The position numbers and the translations under genes are program-made. DNA of 64,000 bases from 1162T-S-0a-05 sp050299435 (GTDB lineage: Bacteria; Pseudomonadota; Gammaproteobacteria; Pseudomonadales; Cellvibrionaceae), in NCBI GenBank assembly GCA_050299435.1, contig JBNKVX010000004.1, forward strand, positions 17,782 through 81,781, written 5' to 3'. Positions 8,680-17,700 of the stretch are shown in pieces (within the stretch, counting starts at the first letter, position 1; each line of letters opens with the position of its first letter). The notes under the pieces were generated by a model. The model had not been told where the DNA came from and did no database searches. It saw only the letters and a program-made list of their open reading frames with translations.

Positions 8680-9414
8680 GTGCAGCAAGGTTGTATCCAT
8701 CATTCCAGCATCAGTTGCGGAGATTGCCGTCTAAACTCGATATGTCTACCTATAAGCCTGCATTTGGAAGATATCAACAAGCTTGACGAGATCATCAAAC
8801 AGGGGCGCCCCCTGCATAAAGGTGAGTTTGTCTACCGCAGCAGGGACAAGTTTAAGGCTGTCTATGCAGTGCGTTCTGGCACCATTAAAACCATTACCAT
8901 TAGTGAAACTGGTGTTGAGCATGTCACCGGTTTTTACTTGCCGGGCGAAATATTTGGTATGGATGGGATAGGCAATGATTACTATGTCGGCTCGGCGGTG
9001 GCACTGGAAACCTCGGCCGTGTGTGAAATCCCCTTCACCGCCATGCAAGAATTGAGTCTTAAAGTCCCTTCTCTCCAGCGTCGCTTTTTTCAGTTGATGA
9101 GCAAGGAAATTACCGGGGAACAGCAACTTGCCTCCTTGCTTAGCAGCAACACGGCTGAAGAGCGCGTAGCCGCTTTTCTTCTGAGTATCTCCAGCAGACA
9201 GCGTCGCCGCCAACTATCAGCAACAAAGTTTAATCTTTCGATTTCACGTACAGAATTGGCCAGCTATCTTGGCTTGACCCTGGAGACCACGAGCAGGATA
9301 TTCAGCCGAATGCAAAAAGATGGCGTCTTGCATCTGGATAAAAAGGAAGTAGAAATTCTGGATATTGAAAAACTGCGCGAAATCTCCCACTCTGCGGCAA
9401 TTATTCACAATTAG
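8680..9414 (+). CDS. anr: Anr/FNR-type oxygen-sensing transcription regulator
   Basis: Crp/FNR-family activator of anaerobic and microaerobic genes. The 244-residue protein carries the oxygen-labile [4Fe-4S] cysteines: an N-terminal cluster (Cys5, 13, 16, 22; three of these correspond to E. coli FNR Cys20/23/29) and an internal Cys115 matching Cys122. A cyclic-nucleotide-like beta roll follows, and the C-terminal helix-turn-helix is SRTELASYLGLTLETTSRI. The DNA-recognition helix with E-T-T-S-R is that of FNR, fitting the TTGAT half-site seen before hemN. Start is GTG at 8680, preceded by a purine-rich GCGGGGGAAA stretch. Linkage to cco and hemN matches Pseudomonas anr. Confidence 0.95.
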   Translation: MQQGCIHHSSISCGDCRLNSICLPISLHLEDINKLDEIIKQGRPLHKGEFVYRSRDKFKAVYAVRSGTIKTITISETGVEHVTGFYLPGEIFGMDGIGNDYYVGSAVALETSAVCEIPFTAMQELSLKVPSLQRRFFQLMSKEITGEQQLASLLSSNTAEERVAAFLLSISSRQRRRQLSATKFNLSISRTELASYLGLTLETTSRIFSRMQKDGVLHLDKKEVEILDIEKLREISHSAAIIHN

Positions 9415-9431
9415 TCAAGATGTTAAGGAAA

Positions 9432-9465
9432 GCTGTCAGAATCCAGAGACTGAGATTCTGACAGC
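9432..9465. terminator. Bidirectional hairpin between anr and the small ORF
   Basis: Perfect 12-bp inverted repeat GCTGTCAGAATC (9432-9443) and GATTCTGACAGC (9454-9465) with a 10-base loop, 17 bases after the anr stop and 8 bases past the end of the minus-strand ORF at 9474. The T-run is weak on both strands (CTTTCCTT on the minus side), so it is either an imperfect terminator or an mRNA 3' stabiliser. It supports a transcript reading in from the minus strand. Confidence 0.6.
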
Positions 9466-9473
9466 GGGTGCCA

Positions 9474-9683
9474 CTACGAGAGCTCGGAAAGCAAGTCCTT
9501 TCGGCTTGATATCATTTCCCTATAAGTATCCAGAGTTGACTGATTATTTGTATACCCACTAGTACGCAGTCTATCCAGGTGTCTTTCCAAGCAGTTAATT
9601 TCTCTCATGAGCTGGCTTTTCAGTTGTATGTCAGTTTGTCGACCAACCTGAAAGGAATCATTTTGAGTTTGTGCCTGGTTCAT
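9474..9683 (-). CDS. Small hydrophilic protein of unknown function (69 aa)
   Basis: I do not recognise this protein. It is 69 residues, polar and mostly helical in appearance, with alternating charged and leucine positions (REINCLERHLDRLRTSG) that suggest an amphipathic helix, one cysteine, and no signal peptide or membrane helix. The ATG at 9683 follows GGGAAA, a weak but acceptable ribosome site. The gene ends just before a strong hairpin shared with anr. Upstream (9725-9769) there are three tandem 15-bp repeats. A 90-codon plus-strand ORF overlaps it, but that translation is hydrophobic as expected for an antisense shadow. I consider it a probable but unproven gene. Confidence 0.45.
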   Translation of the reverse strand: MNQAQTQNDSFQVGRQTDIQLKSQLMREINCLERHLDRLRTSGYTNNQSTLDTYREMISSRKDLLSELS

Positions 9684-9724
9684 AAGTCGTTTCCCATTGT
9701 GCTGATATTTATTGGTTACGCGAC

Positions 9725-9769
9725 TTGCGTTTCTTTCGTTTGTGTTGCTTTCGTATGTGTTACTTACGT
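9725..9769. repeat. Three tandem 15-bp direct repeats in an intergenic region
   Basis: Consecutive units TTGCGTTTCTTTCGT (9725-9739), TTGTGTTGCTTTCGT (9740-9754) and ATGTGTTACTTACGT (9755-9769) share the pattern NTGYGTTNCTTNCGT. They end about 42 bases upstream of the ATG of the minus-strand small gene. A 15-bp period is not a whole number of helical turns, so a single regular operator array is not certain. The stretch 9684-9948 otherwise holds no convincing gene but several palindromes: TGACCGGTCA at 9796-9805, CATCGATG at 9811-9818, and ATCCT-TGT-AGGAT at 9826-9838. Confidence 0.7.
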
Positions 9770-9889
9770 TTTCTTAAAAAACGTCAGCATTTTCTTGACC
9801 GGTCAGCAAACATCGATGCTCACCGATCCTTGTAGGATAGACAATTTTTGACAAAAAATAACCAGGAAATTGCCAAAAATGGGCAACAA

Positions 9890-9915
9890 AGTGACATTCG
9901 ATGTCACTATTTTTT
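9890..9915. terminator. Hairpin terminator downstream of cysQ
   Basis: Stem AGTGACAT (9890-9897) and ATGTCACT (9901-9908) with a tight TCG loop. On the plus strand it is followed by T at 9910-9915; on the minus strand by TTTGTTG. It lies about 40 bases beyond the cysQ stop, so its likely role is to end the nudE-region/cysQ transcript. The better T-run is on the plus strand, so it may also stop reading toward cysQ. Confidence 0.55.
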
Positions 9916-9948
9916 CATAAGCGGAACTAGCTCTAATTCGCTTTTTAG

Positions 9949-10806
9949 TCAGTTCTTTTTTAGGACAGGTTTCCAGTCAAAATTCGCATCCCCAACCACA
10001 TAAAACCAGGGGTTAAGAATGTCGTCCTTGGTATTATAACGAAGCGGACTTAAATCCAACCTGTATACATGGCCGCCTGCACTTTCGACAACAGCTTGTG
10101 CCGCTGCAGTGTCCCATTCAGAGGTCAATGCCAGTCGCGGATAAAGGTCAGCCTTACCTTCAGCAACCAAACACAGCTTTAATGAACTTCCCATACTCCT
10201 GGATTCAAGTTCACCAAAAATACTCTCAAGTTTTTCTATGAGAGCATTAACTTCTTCCGCGCCATGACGACGACTCGCAACTATGACAAATTTTTCTGTT
10301 GAATTTTTTATATTGCTTAAGGAACGTGAAGAAATTTTTTCTTTTTTTCCGCCTTGAATTTTCCAAGCACCTACATTTTTAATACCGCAATAGGTAACGG
10401 CAAGAACCGGTACATACACTACGCCCAATACCGGCTCACCTTTATGCACAAGTGCAACATTAACGGTGAACTCTCCATTGCGATTGATGAATTCTTTGGT
10501 TCCATCCAGGGGATCAATTATCCAATAAGTCTCCCACTCTTTACGCACATCCCAATCTGGTAAGCGACCCTCTTCAGAGAGAACCGGTACGCCATCCAGG
10601 TAATTTGTAAGTTCAGAAACAATGACTTTATGCGCAGCCAAATCTGCATCGGTCACTGGCGAGTTATCCACTTTCGTTTCGATGGCTAACTCCTGGTCGC
10701 GATCATAAACCTCCAGAATGGCCGCACCTGCTTTTTCGCAAAGTAGAATGACTTTTTGTAATAATGCTTCGTCTAATTTCTCAACAATTGAATTCTCAAC
10801 AATCAA
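9949..10806 (-). CDS. cysQ: 3'(2'),5'-bisphosphate nucleotidase CysQ
   Basis: CysQ hydrolyses 3'-phosphoadenosine 5'-phosphate left from sulfate assimilation, keeping the pool low. It is a lithium-sensitive, magnesium-dependent phosphatase of the inositol monophosphatase fold. The 285-residue protein has the metal-binding pair Glu78-Glu79 (VLSEEG), DPLDGT with Asp98 and Asp101, and the C-terminal SEWDTAAAQ. Start is TTG at 10806, preceded by AAGGAG with 7-base spacing. The preceding gene nudE stops two bases upstream, so the two are cotranscribed, as in Pseudomonas. Confidence 0.92.
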   Translation of the reverse strand: MIVENSIVEKLDEALLQKVILLCEKAGAAILEVYDRDQELAIETKVDNSPVTDADLAAHKVIVSELTNYLDGVPVLSEEGRLPDWDVRKEWETYWIIDPLDGTKEFINRNGEFTVNVALVHKGEPVLGVVYVPVLAVTYCGIKNVGAWKIQGGKKEKISSRSLSNIKNSTEKFVIVASRRHGAEEVNALIEKLESIFGELESRSMGSSLKLCLVAEGKADLYPRLALTSEWDTAAAQAVVESAGGHVYRLDLSPLRYNTKDDILNPWFYVVGDANFDWKPVLKKN

Positions 10807-10808
10807 AC

Positions 10809-11360
10809 TTAAACTCCTTCACTTTTTATTGCGCGGTGGGCCAACAGTAACGCTGCAATGCTGCGCGCTTCGGTAAAATCTTCTTTGATCAAAAACTCAT
10901 CTAACTCACTGAATTTTAAGGGTACAACTTCAAGGGGTTCAGGTTCATCCCCTTCGAGCTTTTCCTTGTAAAGATCTCGCGCCAGTACAATTTGTGTTCG
11001 GTGTTGCATGTAATTGGGTGATTGCGACATCAGTTTCAGCAAACTCAATTCGCGTGCGCCATATCCTATTTCTTCCTTGAGCTCGCGGTTCGCCGCTTCT
11101 AATAAATCTTCCCCTTTCTCCACCCTTCCTTTGGGGAGTCCCAGCTCATAATCTTCCATGCCCACAGCGTATTCGCGAATCAGGAGTACCGTGTCATCAT
11201 CGAGCATAGGGACTACAATAACTGCCGCAGTCGCTCCCGCACAAAGGCGTTCGTATGTGCGCTCCTCGCCATTACCGAAGCGCAATGCGAGTTCCTCAAC
11301 GCGAAATAGCCGGCTTGCCGCGACTTGTTTAGTATTCAATATTTGAGGTTTAGTCGGCAT
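10809..11360 (-). CDS. nudE: ADP compounds hydrolase NudE (Nudix)
   Basis: Nudix hydrolase that cleaves ADP-ribose, Ap3A and NADH-type molecules. From ATG 11360 the protein has 183 residues; the Nudix box runs from Gly78 to Gly99 with Glu84, Arg92-Glu93 and Glu96-Glu97 all present (pattern G-x5-E-x7-RE-x2-EE-x-G). The open frame extends to a GTG at 11402 but the homologous start is MPTKPQ at 11360. It is divergent from yrfG with 71 bases between the starts, which must hold both promoters. NudE next to CysQ and YrfG matches the Pseudomonas order. Confidence 0.9.
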   Translation of the reverse strand: MPTKPQILNTKQVAASRLFRVEELALRFGNGEERTYERLCAGATAAVIVVPMLDDDTVLLIREYAVGMEDYELGLPKGRVEKGEDLLEAANRELKEEIGYGARELSLLKLMSQSPNYMQHRTQIVLARDLYKEKLEGDEPEPLEVVPLKFSELDEFLIKEDFTEARSIAALLLAHRAIKSEGV

Positions 11361-11431
11361 CTCAGATCTGATTACCCAATTTGTGGCCAAATAAGCAGGC
11401 ACGACCTAAAAAAGCAGAGAGTATAGCAGTA

Positions 11432-12094
11432 ATGATAAATTGGAATTTGATAGATACGGTATTGCTCGACATGGATGGCACCTTATTGGATCAACATTTC
11501 GACAACTATTTTTGGTCAGTTCATCTTCCCCTTCGCTATGCGGAGGCGCACAATCTTGATGAACAAGCGGCCAAAGCCCATTTGGATAAACATATCCACA
11601 ATCAGGTAGGCTCACTGCAATGGTACTGCCTGGATCATTGGTCAAAAATTGTAAGTATGGATATTCCCGCCCTAAAGCGCGAAGTCAGCCATAAAATACA
11701 AATTCGCCCCTTTGCAGAAGAGTTTTTAAAGCGCCTGCAAATTCTTGGAAAGAAATTGGTGTTGATTACCAACTCTCACCGTGCTGGCTTAAACCTGAAA
11801 ATGGAAGTGACTGAAATTGATCAGTATCTGGACCTGGTCGTGTCTTCACACGACTACCAAAAACCCAAAGAAGATCAGGCTTTCTGGAAAGATTTAATGC
11901 AGCAGGAACATTTTAATCCTCAACGTACCTTATTTATTGACGATACGCCCAGAATTCTTGAAAGTGCGCAGCAATTTGGCATTCAATATTTAGTGTGTAT
12001 CACCAAACCGGATATGCAAATGCCTGCTAAACGTTCTGAACAATTTATCGACATTGAACATTTTGACGAAATTATGCCCGATGCAGAAAGTTAG
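11432..12094 (+). CDS. yrfG: GMP/IMP nucleotidase YrfG (HAD superfamily)
   Basis: HAD-family phosphatase that dephosphorylates purine mononucleotides such as GMP and IMP. The 220-residue protein has motif I DMDGT with the catalytic aspartates at 13 and 15, motif II ITNSH, the conserved lysine in YQKPKED, and motif III FIDDTPRI. Start at ATG 11432; the open frame extends to 11381 but that would run across the divergent promoter region. It overlaps hslR by 14 bases, so the plus-strand yrfG-hslR-hslO genes form one operon. Confidence 0.9.
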   Translation: MINWNLIDTVLLDMDGTLLDQHFDNYFWSVHLPLRYAEAHNLDEQAAKAHLDKHIHNQVGSLQWYCLDHWSKIVSMDIPALKREVSHKIQIRPFAEEFLKRLQILGKKLVLITNSHRAGLNLKMEVTEIDQYLDLVVSSHDYQKPKEDQAFWKDLMQQEHFNPQRTLFIDDTPRILESAQQFGIQYLVCITKPDMQMPAKRSEQFIDIEHFDEIMPDAES

Positions 12095-12473
12095 AATTGA
12101 TAAGTGGCTATGGGCTGCGCGTTTTTTCAAGACACGCAACCTCGCGAAACAAGCCATTGATGGTGGCAAAGTTCATATTGGTGGGCACCGCGTAAAAGCC
12201 AGCAAGGAAATTGAAATCGGTATTCTCCTGCGAATTCGTCAAGGCTGGGACGTAAAAGAAGTCGAGGTGCTCGCCTTGTCTGATCAACGTAGAAGCGCAA
12301 CGGAAGCTCAGCTTCTATATCGTGAAACCGCAGAAAGCATTAAAAAACGTGAAACCAATGCGGAGCAACGCAAGGTCATGCGTGCAGCCGACCCCAAGTC
12401 TTTAAGCAAACCCAATACACGGGAACGTAAACTTATCCATCGTTTTAAACGGGAAACTCTTGATGACAATTGA
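12081..12473 (+). CDS. hslR: Heat-shock protein 15, S4-type ribosome-associated RNA-binding protein
   Basis: Hsp15 rescues stalled 50S subunits that still carry a nascent chain. The 130-residue protein opens with the S4 RNA-binding domain (RIDKWLWAARFFKTRNLA, residues 4-21), and ends in a basic, lysine/arginine-rich tail. The frame is open from 12054 but the family start is at ATG 12081 inside the yrfG end. It overlaps hslO by 11 bases. The hslR-hslO pair is conserved in gammaproteobacteria and is usually under heat-shock control. Confidence 0.93.
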   Translation: MQKVRIDKWLWAARFFKTRNLAKQAIDGGKVHIGGHRVKASKEIEIGILLRIRQGWDVKEVEVLALSDQRRSATEAQLLYRETAESIKKRETNAEQRKVMRAADPKSLSKPNTRERKLIHRFKRETLDDN

Positions 12474-13344
12474 TAACGACCTGAACCAGAACGATTCACT
12501 GGAACGATTCGTTTTTGAAAACTGTGATATTCGCGGCGCGATTATTCGATTAAATAAAAGTTACCAGGATGCGCTCGCACATCAAACTTTTAGCTCGAGA
12601 AAAAAGCTGCTGCTAGGTGAATTTTTTGCAGCTGTCGGCCTACTGGGTGATTCACTAAAATTTAAAGGCATTTTAACTTTACAAGCACGTGGAGACGGCG
12701 TGGTTCCACTTGTTATGGCTGATATTAACAGTGCCGGAGAGTTTCGCGGTATTGTGAAAAAAAAGGACGAAACTCTTCTCCTGGAAACCGACGACCTCCC
12801 GAATTTGCTAGGCAGCGCGGTGCTCTCAATCACCATTGATCCCGACAAAGGTGAACGATACCAGGGCATCGTTCCCTTGCTAGAAAGTAAACTCGCTCAA
12901 TGCTTGAGTGATTATTTCTCCCAGTCTGAACAATTACCAAGTTGGTTTTCTTTATTTTCCAGTGAAGAATTTTGTGGCGGATTATTTCTGCAAGCCCTGC
13001 CTAAGAAAGTCATACTCGACCATGAAGAAACTCAAGAAAACTGGAATACCGCAATTCAATTGGCATCAACATTAAAAGCGGAAGAATTGTTTAGCTTAAA
13101 TTATGAAGAAATTCTCTACCGCCTTTTTCATGAATTAGGCTGTAAAGTATTTCCTCCAAAGCCTTTGCGCTTTGCGTGCAGCTGTAACGAAGACAGAAGC
13201 AGCAATGCCATAATCGCCTTGGGCGAAGATGAAGCTTATGCCTTATTAGAAGAAAGGGGCGTGATAGATATTAATTGTGAATTTTGTGGAAGAAAATATG
13301 TTTTTAATGAAAGCGCTTTAAAAACACTTTTCACTTCACATTAG
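12463..13344 (+). CDS. hslO: Redox-regulated chaperone Hsp33
   Basis: Hsp33 is a holdase switched on by oxidative unfolding. The 293-residue protein has the C-terminal zinc-binding redox switch: Cys239 and Cys241 (CSC) and Cys272 and Cys275 (CEFC). The N-terminal domain (FVFENCDIRGAIIRL) is typical. I start at ATG 12463; a TTG directly before it would add one residue. The stop TAG interlocks with the stop of the convergent chpC (TTAG at 13341-13344), leaving no room for a terminator. Confidence 0.95.
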   Translation: MTIDNDLNQNDSLERFVFENCDIRGAIIRLNKSYQDALAHQTFSSRKKLLLGEFFAAVGLLGDSLKFKGILTLQARGDGVVPLVMADINSAGEFRGIVKKKDETLLLETDDLPNLLGSAVLSITIDPDKGERYQGIVPLLESKLAQCLSDYFSQSEQLPSWFSLFSSEEFCGGLFLQALPKKVILDHEETQENWNTAIQLASTLKAEELFSLNYEEILYRLFHELGCKVFPPKPLRFACSCNEDRSSNAIIALGEDEAYALLEERGVIDINCEFCGRKYVFNESALKTLFTSH

Positions 13345-13835
13345 TTTTCTTTAAGCAAATTCAATTTCAAAAATGCCGTTTCCAATGCTGCAATATCTGG
13401 AATGTATAACTCTTCCACTCCTACTCTTACAGACATAAGATCGAAGGGGCGTTTTGGTACATCCGGGTTTTCAGAAATCTCGGTGTGTGCAACTTTGGCC
13501 ATTCTCGGTATACCCTGAGTAGGCAGTGCCACAAAAGGCAAACGAGGATCAACTCCGGTATTGTTTAAAACAGCAACTCGCCCCTGTGGGTTTAAGGGTG
13601 CATATGCTGCGCCGTTCAACACTTCGTAGGACAACAAAGGTATTGCCTGATTTCGCCAGTGGTACAAACCAATCAACCAATCCGGCGTGTCGGGAATGCT
13701 TTCAGCGGGCTGCATTGGCGCCATCTCAGCAATAGTAACCGTCGGTATTAACAAGGTTGCACCCATCAAGGGAACCAGAAGACAAGGGATTTCACCCTGT
13801 TCTGAAATTTGTGCTACAGATTGATCATCAGTCAT
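13341..13835 (-). CDS. chpC: CheW-like chemosensory coupling protein ChpC
   Basis: CheW-domain protein, 164 residues, encoded last in the Pil-Chp operon. CheW folds link receptors to the ChpA kinase; ChpC is the second coupling protein besides PilI and in Pseudomonas affects some but not all twitching responses. The protein contains the CheW beta-barrel pattern (LLVPLMGATLLIPTVTIAEM, then GLYHWRNQAIPLLSYE). Its ATG overlaps the chpB stop (ATGA). It converges with hslO. Confidence 0.88.
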   Translation of the reverse strand: MTDDQSVAQISEQGEIPCLLVPLMGATLLIPTVTIAEMAPMQPAESIPDTPDWLIGLYHWRNQAIPLLSYEVLNGAAYAPLNPQGRVAVLNNTGVDPRLPFVALPTQGIPRMAKVAHTEISENPDVPKRPFDLMSVRVGVEELYIPDIAALETAFLKLNLLKEN

Positions 13836-14791
13836 AAGCCAGTGTTTCCTGTCTGCAAGGTTGAACTGTGACGTGCATTAAAATTAATGGCCAATTGTGA
13901 AGCAACTGCAGAAAAACTCACACAGCCTGTCGCCTGTGCACTGCTAGGCATTGAATCTACCGTGCAGGAATCCGGGGATTGTACCCAAATTTGTCCGCCG
14001 TTATGTTTCATAAAGTGGCAACTTTTCGCCCCGTCATCTCCCATACCGGAAAAAATAATTGCTCCAGAGTCTTTGCCATAAGCCCGTGCCACTTTCGCCA
14101 TCACTTGATCAACTGATGGACAAAAAGGCCCGATCCAGGCTTCACTCACCGGACTTATTATTCCAGTGCTGGTAATTTCAAACTGGTGTGTCGGTGACAC
14201 AATATAAACACAGCCACCGTAAAGTTGATGACTTTTCTCACAAGAAAAAACTCGCCAATCTGTATTTTGTATGACTGCTTTTTTTAAACTTTCGCTGATC
14301 TTGGCATCGATGTGTTGAACATATAGGAACGCCACATCGTGAATCTTATTGGGTAAATTCCTAAGAAATTCAACAACCGCTTCCACACCTCCGGTTGATG
14401 CAGCCAAGACCCAAACTTCTTTTGCGCGCTTACCGCTCATCAGTGAGCTAATACCTGCCCCACTTAATAAATTTATTTTTGATGAGAAACGCTTTGCTTG
14501 TTCTTGTTTGCCAAGATTTTCCACGTACTGCGGTTCATCATAAATAACAGGGGTATTAAGATTTTCCAGTAGCTCAACAAAATCTTGACCCAGTTGCGTT
14601 TGAAGGTCGAGCCTTGCTACCCAAGCGTCCACTTCTGGCCATTCGCTGGCCTTAAGTTTTGCCAATTCGGTACTGGAACAACGAATACTTGCAGCCAGCT
14701 CATTGCCAGATTCTTGAATCAGCGTTTCCAAATCAGTTTGCTGTGTGATTGAGTCGGCAAGCACACCAATTTTTAAGGCTTGCAAGGCCAT
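13832..14791 (-). CDS. chpB: Chemotaxis protein-glutamate methylesterase ChpB
   Basis: CheB-type methylesterase that removes methyl groups from the receptor PilJ. The C-terminal catalytic domain (about residues 122-305 of 319) keeps the Ser-His-Asp triad: Ser132 in AASTGG, His160 in VQHID and Asp253 in MGDDG. The N-terminal 110 residues are where CheB has its receiver domain, but I see no DD pair nor a phospho-acceptor aspartate in the usual context, so activation by ChpA phosphotransfer is doubtful. Start ATG 14791, with a GTG one codon upstream; it lies 3 bases after the chpA stop. Confidence 0.88.
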   Translation of the reverse strand: MALQALKIGVLADSITQQTDLETLIQESGNELAASIRCSSTELAKLKASEWPEVDAWVARLDLQTQLGQDFVELLENLNTPVIYDEPQYVENLGKQEQAKRFSSKINLLSGAGISSLMSGKRAKEVWVLAASTGGVEAVVEFLRNLPNKIHDVAFLYVQHIDAKISESLKKAVIQNTDWRVFSCEKSHQLYGGCVYIVSPTHQFEITSTGIISPVSEAWIGPFCPSVDQVMAKVARAYGKDSGAIIFSGMGDDGAKSCHFMKHNGGQIWVQSPDSCTVDSMPSSAQATGCVSFSAVASQLAINFNARHSSTLQTGNTGL

Positions 14792-14794
14792 CAC

Positions 14795-17700
14795 TTAGGC
14801 CTTTTGATTCGCGCTATCTGCCAACAATTCATTAATGCTCTCCAGCAGTACCTCTTCCTGATACGGTTTACCCAGGTATTTGTTTACGCCGAGACTAAAT
14901 GCGTGCTCTCTGTGCTTATCACCAGTACGCGAAGTAATCATAATAATTGGGATGTCTTTCCACCGACTAGTTGTTCGAACATTTTTTGCAACCTCAAAAC
15001 CATCCATGCGCGGCATTTCGATGTCGAGCAACATTAGATCGGGAATTGTGTCTTGCAGCACTTCAAGTGCATGTACACCATCTTTGGCGGTGATGACTTC
15101 AAAACCTTCACGTTCAAGAAAACGTGTGGTTACCTTACGCACGGTAACCGAGTCGTCCACTACCATCACCGTGTTTATCTTCTGCACACGACTTTCTTTA
15201 ACTTCTCTTTGTTGATCAGTGGTGGCTTCGAGTAGTGTGTGTTGCGCATCGGACAAGGCCACTTCTTTTCGTACCAGTGCGTGCGGATCAAGAATGACAA
15301 CAACGCTACCGTCACCCATAACTGTTGCACCACTTAAGCCTTGCACAAGACTGAACTGCGACCCCAGAGATTTCACAACAATCTCCCGGCTACCCATCAA
15401 AGCGTCGACTTGCAGTGCCATCGTATGTTCAGCAGAACGCACAAGTAAAACTGGAAGAGGAAGCGATTTTCCTTCCAGTTTTGGCCGCGCATTTTTATCG
15501 AGCATGGTGCCGAGATAACGCACTTCGTAACGTTCCCCTGCATATTCAAATCGCGCTTCGGGATCAGAATAATAATGCTCAAGCTCGAAGGGGCTGACAC
15601 GCACAATACCTTCAATGGTGTTCAAAGGCACGGCATAGTGATCTGCGCCCATTTCAATCATCAATGCACGGTTAACGGAAACAGTAAAAGGTAAACGCAC
15701 ATAAAATTCTGTGCCCTTACCCCAGGCAGAATTAATTGAAACTGATCCACCAAGCTGTTTGATTTCGGCATAGACCACATCCATGCCTACACCACGACCT
15801 GAAATTTGTGTAACGTTCTCTGCGGTACTAAAACCCGCGTGCAAAATAAATTGCATTATGTCTCTATCACTTAATTGCGCATCCGCCATCATCAAACCAC
15901 GTTCAATGGCTTTTTCTTTTACGCGCTTTAAGTCAATGCCGCGGCCGTCATCAGCGAGACGTAGTAACACATCGCCACCTTCACGACCCAAGGTCAGCAC
16001 AATGCGACCGGATTCAGGCTTACCGTTTGCAACACGATCTTCAGGTTTTTCAATACCATGATCCACCGCGTTACGCAGCATATGCTCCAAGGGCGCAACC
16101 ATGCGTTCCAATACAGAACGATCCAGTTCACCTTCCACATTGTCGAGTTCAAAACTAACCTGTTTGCCCAACTCGGCAGCAACCTGGCGAACAATTCGAC
16201 GTAGACGAGGTACAAGACGCGAAAAAGGCACCATACGAGAGCGCATCAAGCCTTCTTGCAAAGTTGAATTCACGCGCGATTGTTGCAACAAAAGGGTTTC
16301 AGTGTCGCGCACTTTATCGGCGAGTGTAGATTTTAAATCCACTAAGTCAGAAGCTGATTCAATCAGAGAACGTGAAAGTTGTTGCAAAGCAGAATAGCGA
16401 TCCATTTCGAGCGGGTCGAAATCTTTTTGTGCTTCTTCAATTTGTTCCTGACGGAAAAGAATTTGTGCTTCTGTTTCGATATCAAGACGACGCAGCTGTT
16501 CTTGCAAACGCAAGATTGTGCCATCTATTTCTTCCAGCGCTCCACCAAAATCAACAACTTGTTGTTCTAAACGGCCGCGACTAATTGAGGTTTCCCCAGC
16601 CAGGTTCACGAGTTCTTCTAACAATTCAGCCGAGACTTTAATAACTTCCTGGGGGCCTGCACGTCGAGCAGAAACTTGTTGCTGAGTCGCTGCGGATGCA
16701 CCCCCTCCACTGACACTCGGCATGATAAAAGAATCACCATCATCTCCCGATGTTGGAGTAGCAACAACTTCTGTTTCTTTTGGTTTGGCCGCAAAAGGTA
16801 AAACGTTTGTGGTTTCGCCTGACCCTTGGCCGCTTTCAATTGCGGAGGATGGTTGCTCTGCAGTCTCAGGTGTGCCCGGCACGTCCAGAGCTGGAGTGGC
16901 AAGGTCTGCACCTGTTCCCATATAACTTTGAATCCCGCGCACACCATTGAGTACGCGATCCTGGAAGCCGTGTATTTTCGCAAAGAAGGCGCCGTCTACA
17001 TCCGAGATATCTACACCGATTAAGTAGCTTTCGTAGTCGTGAGTGAGCTCGCCAAGATTGTTCATGCCTGCCAAACGCGCACCACCTTTTAAGGTGTGTA
17101 GCGCACGTTTGATTGACTCTACACTATTTAGATCAGACCAATCATTTTCCCAAGTGTGCACCGCCTCATCCAACTCTTCGATGAGCTCTTCCGCTTCTTC
17201 AAGGAACACCTCAAGAATATCTTCGTCAAAATCAGGATCATTGACGTCAATGATATCGAGTAAACCTGGTATGCTTGTCGCATCCTCTTGTGAAGCTTCT
17301 GGCGTTTCGCTACTTATCGGAGACTCTGAATTATCTGAATCTCCTGCCGAAATAAAATCATCTTGTGCGGTCGCGTCTTGCCCAAAGGGAAGATCATGTT
17401 CAACTTCTTCACTAGTTTGATATTCTTCGTCTTGCTCTACTTCGAAATCACTCTCTGAAGAAAGTACACCGGCAGAATCTTGATTGTAAATTTGATCGCT
17501 TTCTTGTTGCGAAGAGAAATCCGAATTTTGTTCATCAACTGTAATATTAAAAATATCTTCAGCCGAATTTGCTGATGCAGCTTCACTTTCGCCTTGATCT
17601 ACTTCGTTTAATTCAAATTCTTGTTGTTCTTCAAAATCCGATTCATTAAAGCTAGCTACGGGAATTGTTTCTGCTTCGTCAGCCTCGTCAACCAACTCAA

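Noticed and set aside
8746..9213. A 155-codon ORF antisense to anr
   Set aside because: Shadow of the strongly conserved anr frame; no ribosome site or recognisable domain.
9725..9769. Possible CRISPR array
   Set aside because: Units are only 15 bp, directly adjacent with no spacers, three copies, and there are no cas genes.
9579..9851. A 90-codon plus-strand ORF containing the pentapeptide repeat CVSFV/CVAFV/CVTYV
   Set aside because: It overlaps the more protein-like minus-strand ORF, its hydrophobicity is what the antisense of a polar gene gives, it starts at GTG without a clear ribosome site, and no family is recognised.
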